A stretch of 13,272 nucleotides of DNA, taken from NCBI GenBank assembly GCA_900550685.1, contig URTS01000044.1:1-13272 (forward strand), written 5' to 3'. The position numbers were made by a program, and so were the translations under genes. Positions within the stretch are counted from its first letter, which is position 1, and each line of letters opens with the position of its first letter. A model generated the notes under the pieces. That model made no database searches, was not told the DNA's origin, and worked only from the letters and a program-made list of their open reading frames with translations. Source of the DNA: an uncultured Oscillibacter sp. GTDB taxonomy: Bacteria; Bacillota; Clostridia; Oscillospirales; Oscillospiraceae. Of this stretch, positions 8,221-13,272 are shown in pieces.

Positions 8221-9678
8221 TTATCCCTCCTTCATCATGCCGTCCCAGCAGTAGCTGTGTTTTTTGTCGTACCACCACAGGCCACCGACCACCACCAGCG
8301 TGATGGCCCACGTCAGCAGCAGGCCGCCGTAGCCGAGGAACCAGAGGCCGCTGGACTGGTTGCTGTGGGCAAAGAGAATCATCAGGAAAATGTTCATGAC
8401 GGGCACCAGATACTTGAACAGGATCATAGCCCATTTACCGATATAGCCGTTGCCAAAGGTATTGATGACCAGGACCCGCAGCCGCTCGCCGCCAAAGCGG
8501 TAACCCACGGCCACCACCAACAGCGTCACCAGCGTGGGCAGCACATAACTCCCGAAGATGTTATCCAGGTGGTTCAGCAGGTTTTCGTTCATGCTGGGAG
8601 CCGCGCCGCACACCAGCAGGAGCAGAGTGGAAATAACCGTGCCCTTTTTGCGGCTCATGTGTAGCGTATCGATCATAAAGCAGGCAATGACCTCGATCAG
8701 CACATACGCGCAGGAATAGGCAGCGATAAACAGTGCGGTGAAGAACAGCAGGGAAATGACGTAGCCGCCCTTCATGCCGGTAAATACCTGGGGCATGGCC
8801 ACATAAGCAGTGGAAATTCCCAGCGTCTTAATGGTTTCGCTGTTGTAGCCGCAGGCAAAGAGGGTGGGAATGATGGCAAATCCCGCCAGCAGGGCAAAGG
8901 AGGTATCCGCAAAACCGGTAGTGACATTTCCGAAGCCGGCATCGGACTCCTTTTTCAGATAAGAGGAGAGAACCAGGAACCAGCCCCACCCGGCACCAAA
9001 CGTGAAGTAAGCCTGGCTCAAGGCGGCCGTCAGAGTTTTACTGGTGAACATCTCAGACCATGTAGGGGTCAGGAAATATACGATGCCGTCGATGGCGCCA
9101 GGAAGCGTCAAAGCCCGGACAGCGCCCACAATAATGATAATTAAGGCGAAGCCGCCGATCCACTTGGCCACGCGCTCAATGCCCTTCTGAATGCCAAAGT
9201 AGGGCGGAATGGCGGAGAGCAGCAGGGTGATAAGGAACATGCCGAAGCAGAGGCCCTTATTGCTCTGATAATTGCTCCATACCACTTCAGGGCTGACGGT
9301 TGCAAATGTGTTGCGGGCGGACTCAATGACCCAGTAAAAGCTTTGAGAGACCACCACAATGTAATAAGCGGCAAACATATTCAGTAGCAGCATCATAACG
9401 CCGATGCCCCGCAGTCCGGACATTTTCCCCATGGTATCCACTGTAGAGGAATGGCCGTATTTACCGGAGGCGCTTTCATAAATAACTGACGGCAGGGAGA
9501 TCAAAAGGATAAACACAAGATATGGCAGCAGAAATGCGCCGCCGCCATTTTCCGCACAACGGAAAGGGAATCTCCACATATTTCCGATCCCGATGGCAGC
9601 AAACCAGGTAGTCATCAGGAATCCGATACGAGTCCCCCAATTATCACGCTTTGCCAAAGTCGGTGGTTTTTTTGACAT
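8221..9678 (-). CDS. Neurotransmitter:sodium symporter (NSS) family transporter
   Basis: A 485-aa transporter of the LeuT/MetP type, expected to import an amino acid or related amine with sodium across the cytoplasmic membrane. The N-terminal signature is clear: W-x2-R-x-GF, then GIGNMWRFP at 30-38 and ENGGGAFL at 43-50, which form the TM1 sodium/substrate region. The TM6 region reads LSQAYFTFGAGWG, as in bacterial NSS proteins. Hydrophobic segments are compatible with 11-12 TM helices. ATG at 9678 follows GAGGAAGGAG with a long spacer of about 12 nt. It is the first gene of the operon, about 50 nt from the predicted sigma-54 start site, and is coupled to a small single-TM gene. The substrate is not predictable from this sequence alone. 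Confidence 0.94.
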   Translation of the reverse strand: MSKKPPTLAKRDNWGTRIGFLMTTWFAAIGIGNMWRFPFRCAENGGGAFLLPYLVFILLISLPSVIYESASGKYGHSSTVDTMGKMSGLRGIGVMMLLLNMFAAYYIVVVSQSFYWVIESARNTFATVSPEVVWSNYQSNKGLCFGMFLITLLLSAIPPYFGIQKGIERVAKWIGGFALIIIIVGAVRALTLPGAIDGIVYFLTPTWSEMFTSKTLTAALSQAYFTFGAGWGWFLVLSSYLKKESDAGFGNVTTGFADTSFALLAGFAIIPTLFACGYNSETIKTLGISTAYVAMPQVFTGMKGGYVISLLFFTALFIAAYSCAYVLIEVIACFMIDTLHMSRKKGTVISTLLLLVCGAAPSMNENLLNHLDNIFGSYVLPTLVTLLVVAVGYRFGGERLRVLVINTFGNGYIGKWAMILFKYLVPVMNIFLMILFAHSNQSSGLWFLGYGGLLLTWAITLVVVGGLWWYDKKHSYCWDGMMKEG

Positions 9679-9740
9679 GTCTTAATAAAACTCCTTCCTC
9701 TTTCTTACATACTGACTATGTGCCTGTGTCCATAATATAT

Positions 9741-9756
9741 AGCATTTGGCGTGCCA
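9741..9756 (-). promoter_or_regulatory. Sigma-54 (-24/-12) promoter of the transporter-catabolic operon
   Basis: On the minus strand the sequence reads TGGCACG-CCAA-ATGCT. It matches the sigma-54 consensus TGGCACG-N4-TTGCW at all -24 positions, with GG and GC exactly 10 nt apart and one mismatch in the -12 box. Transcription would begin near 9730, leaving about 50 nt of leader before the transporter ATG. The divergent neighbour is a sigma-54 activator, which strongly supports the call. The -24 box lies in the palindrome TTGGC-GT-GCCAA. Confidence 0.88.
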
Positions 9757-9825
9757 ATTCTAAAAAAAGAACTATATACAGCGATTTTTACAAGAGATCA
9801 GGTAGGTGTCTTATGCTGATTCACC

Positions 9826-9929
9826 AAGCTTTTTAAATATTTGTCAAAAAAAGCTTAAATATTTTGGTTGAATACGTCTCATAATACCGCAAATAATTTT
9901 GCAGCAAGATATTTAGCGCAAAATATTTT
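9826..9929. promoter_or_regulatory. Candidate upstream activator (enhancer) sites
   Basis: The elements AAGCTTTTTAAATATTT (9826-9842) and AAGCTTAAATATTTT (9851-9865) form an imperfect direct repeat. Their AAGCTTTTT/AAAAAGCTT parts also make a 9-bp inverted repeat (9826-9834 with 9848-9856). A third AAATATTTT lies at 9921-9929. The AAATATTT cores are 22 and 64 nt apart, close to whole helical turns. They lie about 70-190 nt upstream of the sigma-54 promoter, a usual range for activator binding. AT-richness makes chance repeats possible. Confidence 0.35.
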
Positions 9930-9939
9930 TCACTTATAC

Positions 9940-9968
9940 TTGCTTTTTCGATGAGTATATCATACAAT
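9940..9968 (+). promoter_or_regulatory. Possible sigma-70-type promoter of the activator gene
   Basis: TTGCTT at 9940-9945 and TACAAT at 9963-9968 are separated by 17 nt. The -10 box matches 5 of 6 consensus bases and the -35 box only 3 of 6. Transcription would begin near 9975, about 54 nt before the ATG. In AT-rich DNA this is weak evidence. Confidence 0.3.
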
Positions 9969-10028
9969 AAATTGTGCGAAATGCTAAATGCAAAATTTGA
10001 TTTGCCTATATAAGAAAGAAGGAAAAAG

Positions 10029-11687
10029 ATGGATCGCTTTTCATTTGCCGCATTGCTTTTGGAAGAACAGCGTATTGCTTCGGTACTGGCATATGACTCA
10101 ATTTTTGAAAAGCTGTTTCAATGCAGTGCGGAGAATCTGTTGGGAAAGAGCGGAAGCCTTCTATTTCCGCGCATATTATCCGGTCCTTCCTCTGGAACCG
10201 TGCATGTCAGCGGCCATTGGATTCAGTATTCCCTGCGGAGCCTTTCAGGCAATCGCCAACTGATACTGCTTGTCATTCAGCATTTCAACAGCGATGAGCT
10301 CTATCAATTTACCCTGGATCTAATGGATGTGGGCGTTCAGATCTATTCCGGAGATTCCACTTTGATCTTTTTGAATGCAGCCAGCGAAGAGATGTCCAAT
10401 GTCAAACGGCGCGATGTGCTGGGCAAGCATCTCACTTCCATATACGACACAGACGAGGACCAGAGCACTGTTTTGGCAACATTGTCTACGCATACCGCGG
10501 TTTATAACAAGGCCGACTGTTTTAAGACCAGCAACGGGGATCAGGTTACCGTACTGAATACGGCAATTCCCTTTTTTGACCGTAAAGGCGCGTTGGATGC
10601 GGTCATCAATCTAGAATACAGCCAGCGGTCTATTGAACGCATGGTGTCTACGACCCAGATCATGCAGAAAATTATTCCGGGGGAAAAGAAAAAGTCACCT
10701 AACAAGCAGCGGTATTACCGTTTTGATGATATTGTAGGCCATTCCTCCAGTTTGAAGGAGGCTATAAATCTTGCGAAAATGGTTGCAGCTCAGAACAGCA
10801 GCGTGTTTATTTCAGGGGAAACCGGAACTGGTAAGGAATTGTTCGCGCAAAGCATATTTACTGCCTCCAATAGCCGAAACTTCATTTCAGTCAACTGTGG
10901 GACCATCACCGAAGGACTGGCTGACGCTACACTATTTGGCACGACAAAAGGTGCATTTACCGGCAGTGTCAACAGCGATGGACTCTTTGCCGCCGCAGAT
11001 GGAGGCATCCTTTTCCTGGATGAGATCAACTCCCTGGCGCTCAGCACACAGGCACGGCTGCTCCGCGTTCTGCAGGAGGGAACTTATATGAAGGTAGGTG
11101 CCGTCAAGGAAAGCACATGCAACGTACGGGTATTGGCCTCCTGCAATCAGGACCCATGGGAGCTGATGAAGGCCGGAAAGCTTCGGCAGGACCTGTTTTA
11201 CCGGATCGCCACATCCGTCATCAAGGTCCCGCCCCTGCGGGAGCGAATGGACGACCTGGATGAACTGGCAAATTATTTTCTGAAATACTACTCCCACAAG
11301 TTTTACAAGCACGTTTATTCCGTATCTGAGGATGCTATGAGTCTTATGCGGAGGTATACTTGGCCCGGTAATATCCGTGAGTTGAAAAACGTGATGGAAT
11401 TTGCAGTCAACGCGGTCTCAGGCACTATAATCGAAACCCATCACCTGCCCAGTTACATACAAAGCCGTCTGCAATATACACAGGGTGAGTATCTTCCAAA
11501 ATCCATGTTAGAGACATACACAACTCAAACGAACCTTTCCGAACAGCTGGAACACTATGAACGGGAACTTATTGAGCAGGCCTTGCAGCACAGCCAGTAT
11601 AATATTTCAAAGGCAGCTGAATCTTTAGGCGTAAGCCGGCAGGCTTTACAATATAAATTAAAGAAATATCAGTTCAAATCCTTTTGA
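10029..11687 (+). CDS. Sigma-54-dependent transcriptional activator (PAS / AAA+ / Fis-HTH)
   Basis: A 552-aa enhancer-binding protein that would remodel sigma-54 RNA polymerase at the divergent -24/-12 promoter. An N-terminal region (1-90) looks like a degenerate sensor, perhaps PAS-like; a PAS domain follows at about 92-200. The AAA+ domain (about 232-460) has Walker A GETGTGKE at 263-270, the sigma-54-contact loop GAFTGS at 308-313 (usually GAFTGA), Walker B GGILFLDE at 325-332, RQDLFYRI at 386-393, and WPGNIREL at 445-452. A Fis-type helix-turn-helix ends the protein (about 525-546). The layout is that of RocR/PrdR-like activators, which sense amino-acid-related ligands. There is no receiver domain, so ligand sensing rather than phosphorylation is likely. 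ATG at 10029 follows AGAAGGA. TGA stop at 11685. Confidence 0.95.
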   Translation: MDRFSFAALLLEEQRIASVLAYDSIFEKLFQCSAENLLGKSGSLLFPRILSGPSSGTVHVSGHWIQYSLRSLSGNRQLILLVIQHFNSDELYQFTLDLMDVGVQIYSGDSTLIFLNAASEEMSNVKRRDVLGKHLTSIYDTDEDQSTVLATLSTHTAVYNKADCFKTSNGDQVTVLNTAIPFFDRKGALDAVINLEYSQRSIERMVSTTQIMQKIIPGEKKKSPNKQRYYRFDDIVGHSSSLKEAINLAKMVAAQNSSVFISGETGTGKELFAQSIFTASNSRNFISVNCGTITEGLADATLFGTTKGAFTGSVNSDGLFAAADGGILFLDEINSLALSTQARLLRVLQEGTYMKVGAVKESTCNVRVLASCNQDPWELMKAGKLRQDLFYRIATSVIKVPPLRERMDDLDELANYFLKYYSHKFYKHVYSVSEDAMSLMRRYTWPGNIRELKNVMEFAVNAVSGTIIETHHLPSYIQSRLQYTQGEYLPKSMLETYTTQTNLSEQLEHYERELIEQALQHSQYNISKAAESLGVSRQALQYKLKKYQFKSF

Positions 11688-11800
11688 GATCTGATCATCA
11701 ACTGTCAGACGCATTGCCCTTATCACTGGATGGCCGCCACAGTGAATTGCGTTGAATGAATTTTTCGTTAAGGTTTTATTTATGTAATTGATATGGATGC

Positions 11801-11819
11801 AAAAGAGTGCTACTCTTTT
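11801..11819. terminator. Small hairpin, possible terminator after the activator gene
   Basis: AAAAGAGT and ACTCTTTT form an 8-bp perfect stem with a GCT loop; the 3' arm is T-rich. It lies about 115 nt beyond the activator stop and could work in either direction. The stem is short and AT-rich, so the terminator call is weak. The rest of 11688-11879 holds nothing I can identify. Confidence 0.35.
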
Positions 11820-11879
11820 CTTAATAGCTGTATGCGCCACCATACGGCAACACGAAACTATGAGAAGGGATCGAGTAAC

Positions 11880-12386
11880 ATGAAACGTCGTAAAATCGTA
11901 CTTTTGGCTGATGGCAGCGAAGAGTTCCGCTGGCTCATGTGGAAATGCACAGAGCAGCACGGGCATTTTTCAATGATGACTGTAGGCAGCGGTAAGGATG
12001 TTCTCATGTGTACGCAGAAGTAGGCCCCTGACCTTCTATTGATGGATACGGTGCTGCCCGATATTTGCGGTTTCACTGTACTGAAAGAGCTGCGGCAGCG
12101 GGGCAACTCCCCTAAAATCATCATTCTTTCCAGCGTCGTATCCCAGCAGGCTGCGGAGAGGGCCCTGACTCTGGGTGCCGCGCATTTTGTGCCTAAGCCG
12201 TTCCATACTGGGGCGTTGTTCGATTTAATGCACGGACTTTTCCATGGAGCCCCACAGCACCCTCCCTTAATCCTCACGTTTGCAGAACAGGACACCGTAA
12301 AACGGTGTCCTGTTCTGCGTATCGAAAAGATCTTTTGCCCCGCTGAGCAAGCTTTCAGAACTTTTCAAAATTCTGAAAACTATTGA
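11880..12386 (+). pseudogene. Spo0A-like receiver domain, interrupted by an in-frame TAG and lacking the output domain
   Basis: The reading frame starts at ATG 11880, with AGAAGGGA upstream, and begins KRRKIVLLADGSEEFR, like the Spo0A receiver. Codon 48 is TAG (12021-12023). The same frame then continues with the phosphoacceptor segment LLLMDTVLPDICGF, whose Asp is codon 56 if the TAG is counted, the same number as in Bacillus Spo0A. Later the frame has ILSS and the conserved Lys in VPKPF. The receiver ends near codon 120. The frame then runs through a perfect hairpin to TGA at 12384 and shows no Spo0A DNA-binding domain. Nonsense mutation plus loss of the C-terminal domain fits a decaying duplicate; no frameshift is present. 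Read-through of TAG is conceivable but has no other support here. Confidence 0.65.
12282..12318. terminator. Perfect 16-bp hairpin (terminator-like, without T-run)
   Basis: GCAGAACAGGACACCG at 12282-12297 and its exact complement at 12303-12318 enclose a TAAAA loop. It is very stable, but neither strand has a T-run right after the stem. It falls where the Spo0A-like receiver loses recognisable homology, so it may be a factor-assisted terminator or the scar of a deletion or insertion. Confidence 0.5.
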
Positions 12387-12393
12387 TTTCAAT

Positions 12394-12560
12394 GGTACAA
12401 GGAAAGCAGTGAAGCACCGCTGGGGTCGGATAAAGCGAGCCGCTTTCGAGGAAGCCCTTTGGTGGACAGGCGTGAAGCTGCCGGGAACCGGCTGGTGCGA
12501 CGTTGTATCCTTCTTGGGTTTCCCGCGCGCACGCTTCCTTACCGTTGCGGGGATTTTTTA
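12394..12560 (+). ncRNA. Candidate structured non-coding RNA (unidentified)
   Basis: The segment folds into nested stems. A closing stem pairs 12394-12411 with 12530-12543 (11 bp plus 3 bp, with small bulges). A 6-bp hairpin AAAGCG-AGC-CGCTTT lies at 12432-12446. GGAAGCCC (12450-12457) pairs with GGGTTTCC (12516-12523) using one G-U. An inner GCCGG-GAA-CCGGC hairpin is at 12480-12492. The 3' end runs into GCGGGGATTTTTTATTTT, like a terminator tail. Size (about 165 nt) and a long interrupted stem recall 6S RNA, but I cannot match a family consensus, and the strand is chosen only from the T-run. No upstream promoter is obvious. Confidence 0.4.
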
Positions 12561-12672
12561 TTTTATTGACAGTCGCATTTCGGGGGCGCCATGCCCATCC
12601 CGGGTATGCGCAAAACAGCAGGATAAAAAAGCTGAGGCGCAATGCCGCGCAATAGACTGCGCAAATTAAAAA
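12561..12672. other. Short unannotated spacer
   Basis: No gene recognised. The hexamer GCGCAA occurs four times (12608, 12637, 12647, 12659) with irregular spacing. A TTGACA at 12566 has no matching -10 box. Confidence 0.5.
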
Positions 12673-12747
12673 GGGACATAGTTTGCAGGCTCTGACAGAA
12701 TGAAGCAGCAACACGCCATTCTGAAAGGAGACAGCAAGCTATGTCCC
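12673..12747 (+). repeat. Inverted repeat enclosing the transposase start codon
   Basis: GGGACATAGTTTGC (12673-12686) pairs with GCAAGCTATGTCCC (12734-12747), giving 14 pairs with one G-U in RNA. An inner CAGAATG/CATTCTG stem (7 bp) lies at about 12696-12722. The ATG of the transposase (12741) is inside the outer stem. Confidence 0.7.
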
Positions 12748-12796
12748 AAAAATTGCGCAGCTGAATGAGGGAACTATCAAGGGTCAGATCAAGGGA
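12741..12796 (+). pseudogene. IS256-family transposase, N-terminal fragment, frameshifted
   Basis: ATG TCC CAA followed by an A5 run is read out of frame and stops after seven codons. Adding one A restores MSQKIAQLNEGTIKGQIKG, the familiar N-terminus of IS256-group transposases of gut Firmicutes. After about 18 codons the homology ends abruptly. The gene is dead by frameshift and by deletion of all catalytic parts. Confidence 0.65.
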
Positions 12797-12949
12797 TCTC
12801 CTTTTTCAGGGCGGACGGAATCTGCCTGCGATGCAGTTAGGGTAGAAAATGTGGAAATTCGGTGGTTTTGATTTTTTAAGCACTGTTACTGGCAATTATA
12901 GAACGGCAGCATTATCAGATTCGGTATGTCTGCATTCTTTACAATAGAC

Positions 12950-13084
12950 GAGAAAACGCTGTCCGGTGCCTTGGGCCACTACTCGGCTGGTTTCACCCTG
13001 AACACCTACACCCATGCCACGGCGCAGATGAAGCAGGACGCCGCAGACACCATCGGTGGGGTCATCAGCCAGCAGATGCGCTGA
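12950..13084 (+). pseudogene. Tyrosine recombinase (Tn916-type integrase), C-terminal fragment
   Basis: The last 44 codons of an integrase remain in frame before TGA at 13082. They contain KTLSGALGHYSAGFTLNTY followed by THAT, that is, the LGH box and the nucleophile Tyr (in LNTYTHAT), then AQMKQDAADTIGG as in integrases of conjugative elements of gut Clostridia. Upstream of about 12950 the frame no longer reads as integrase, so most of the gene is deleted. The stretch 12797-12949 between the IS remnant and this fragment holds only an unrecognised 32-codon open frame (12849-12947). Confidence 0.78.
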
Positions 13085-13089
13085 AAAAG

Positions 13090-13123
13090 CAGGGCCAGAC
13101 AAGAAAAATCCCGTCTGGCCCTG
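13090..13123 (+). terminator. Hairpin after the integrase remnant
   Basis: CAGGGCCAGAC at 13090-13100 pairs perfectly with GTCTGGCCCTG at 13113-13123 around a 12-nt A-rich loop, starting 5 nt after the integrase stop. There is no T-run after the stem, so it may be a 3'-end hairpin rather than a full intrinsic terminator. Confidence 0.5.
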
Positions 13124-13220
13124 TCCGGTGCTTTCCGAACCTTTCCCCGTGTGGGTCAGTGTGTGAGTCTTGATGAAACGGCGAAAATTAAGTACCATAA
13201 AAAGTTGCAGATTATAGAAG

Positions 13221-13254
13221 AAAATCACCGGAATCAAGCGATTCCGGTGATTTT
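13221..13254. terminator. Strong bidirectional intrinsic terminator
   Basis: AAAATCACCGGAATC and its exact complement form a 15-bp stem with an AAGC loop, ending in T-runs on both strands. On the minus strand it directly follows the CCA of the putative tRNA at the window edge, the usual place for a tRNA terminator. Confidence 0.85.
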
Positions 13255-13272
13255 TGGTGGAGACTACTGGAC
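13255..13272 (-). tRNA. Probable 3' end of a tRNA gene (partial)
   Basis: On the minus strand the last 18 nt read GTCCAGTAGTCTCCACCA. This parses as the end of a T-loop, a T-stem strand CCAGT, a 7-nt acceptor strand AGTCTCC, discriminator A and an encoded CCA, immediately followed by a terminator. Only a fragment is visible and its 5' half and anticodon are outside the window, so the amino acid is unknown. Confidence 0.55.

Larger units (their letters stand above)
9679..10028. promoter_or_regulatory. Divergent intergenic control region
   Basis: This 350-nt AT-rich gap separates the minus-strand operon from the plus-strand activator gene. It contains the -24/-12 promoter for the operon, a possible sigma-70-type promoter for the regulator, and repeated short elements described separately. 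Two further short dyads with GCAAA/TTTGC arms are at 9889-9902 and 9990-10005. I see no credible coding sequence in it. Confidence 0.8.
12673..12796 (+). mobile_element. Left-end remnant of an IS256-family insertion sequence
   Basis: The segment begins GGGACATAG, a likely terminal inverted repeat, and leads 68 nt later into a transposase start with a good ribosome site (AAAGGAGA). Recognisable transposase codons stop near 12796, after which the sequence is unrelated. No right end is seen, so only the left tip of the element survives. The family call rests on the transposase N-terminus described in the next entry; the exact element boundary is inferred. Confidence 0.6.

Noticed and set aside
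6892..8664. Long plus-strand open frame (590 codons) opposite proC, SDR and the small membrane protein
   Set aside because: It is antisense to four well-supported genes, has no ribosome site and no family features; it is a by-product of their codon bias.
12021..12023. Pyrrolysine (TAG recoding) in the receiver gene
   Set aside because: No pyl genes or methylamine methyltransferases are visible; missing output domain makes ordinary gene decay more likely. Kept only as an alternative.
12566..12571. TTGACA as a -35 promoter box
   Set aside because: No -10-like sequence at 16-18 nt on either side.
12608..12664. Four GCGCAA hexamers as a repeat array
   Set aside because: Irregular spacing, only six bases each; not CRISPR-like and likely chance.
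12355..12714. 119-codon minus-strand open frame
   Set aside because: It overlaps the structured RNA candidate and a low-complexity spacer, has no ribosome site, and its composition (rich in Cys, Pro, Arg) is typical of a spurious frame.
12896..13237. 113-codon minus-strand open frame
   Set aside because: Antisense to the integrase remnant and running into a terminator stem; no protein-like features.

Overview
The window looks like an accessory region from a Gram-positive, spore-former-related gut Clostridium (probably the Oscillospiraceae/Flavonifractor side; this is an inference). The reasons are moderately high GC, strong AGGAGG-type ribosome binding sites, a Spo0A-like receiver fragment, and remnants of IS256-type and Tn916-type elements that are common in such genomes.

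Region 1 (1-9678, minus strand) is one co-oriented block of ten genes that reads as a single catabolic operon. In transcription order they are: an NSS-family sodium:amino-acid-type symporter; an 87-residue single-TM protein 3 nt behind it; an FabG-like SDR; a ProC-type pyrroline-5-carboxylate reductase; a TauE/SafE permease; a Gate-domain membrane protein; E1-alpha, E1-beta and E2 of an acetoin/2-oxoacid-dehydrogenase-type complex; and the N-terminal part of a second SDR that runs off the left edge. No E3 (dihydrolipoamide dehydrogenase) is in view. The order suggests uptake of a small amino or imino compound, redox steps by SDR and ProC, thiamin-diphosphate-dependent cleavage or oxidation to an acyl-CoA, and export of a product. 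The substrate cannot be read from the sequence. The E1-alpha lacks two histidines normally conserved in the E1-alpha family, so an ordinary acetoin or pyruvate assignment is doubtful.

Region 2 (9679-10028) is an AT-rich divergent control region. It holds a textbook -24/-12 (sigma-54) promoter facing the operon and repeated AAGCTT/AAATATTT elements that could be enhancer sites. Region 3 (10029-11687, plus strand) encodes the matching PAS / AAA+ / Fis-type sigma-54 activator, so regulator and promoter form a self-contained switch.

Region 4 (11688-13272) is mostly decayed or non-coding. It contains a Spo0A-like receiver interrupted by an in-frame TAG and lacking its output domain, a perfect 16-bp hairpin, a candidate structured RNA of about 165 nt followed by a T-run, the left end of an IS256-family element with a frameshifted transposase start, the last 44 codons of a Tn916-type tyrosine recombinase, a strong bidirectional terminator, and at the edge what looks like the 3' end of a tRNA gene. 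This is the usual debris of a tRNA-anchored integration hotspot and suggests the operon may belong to an island.
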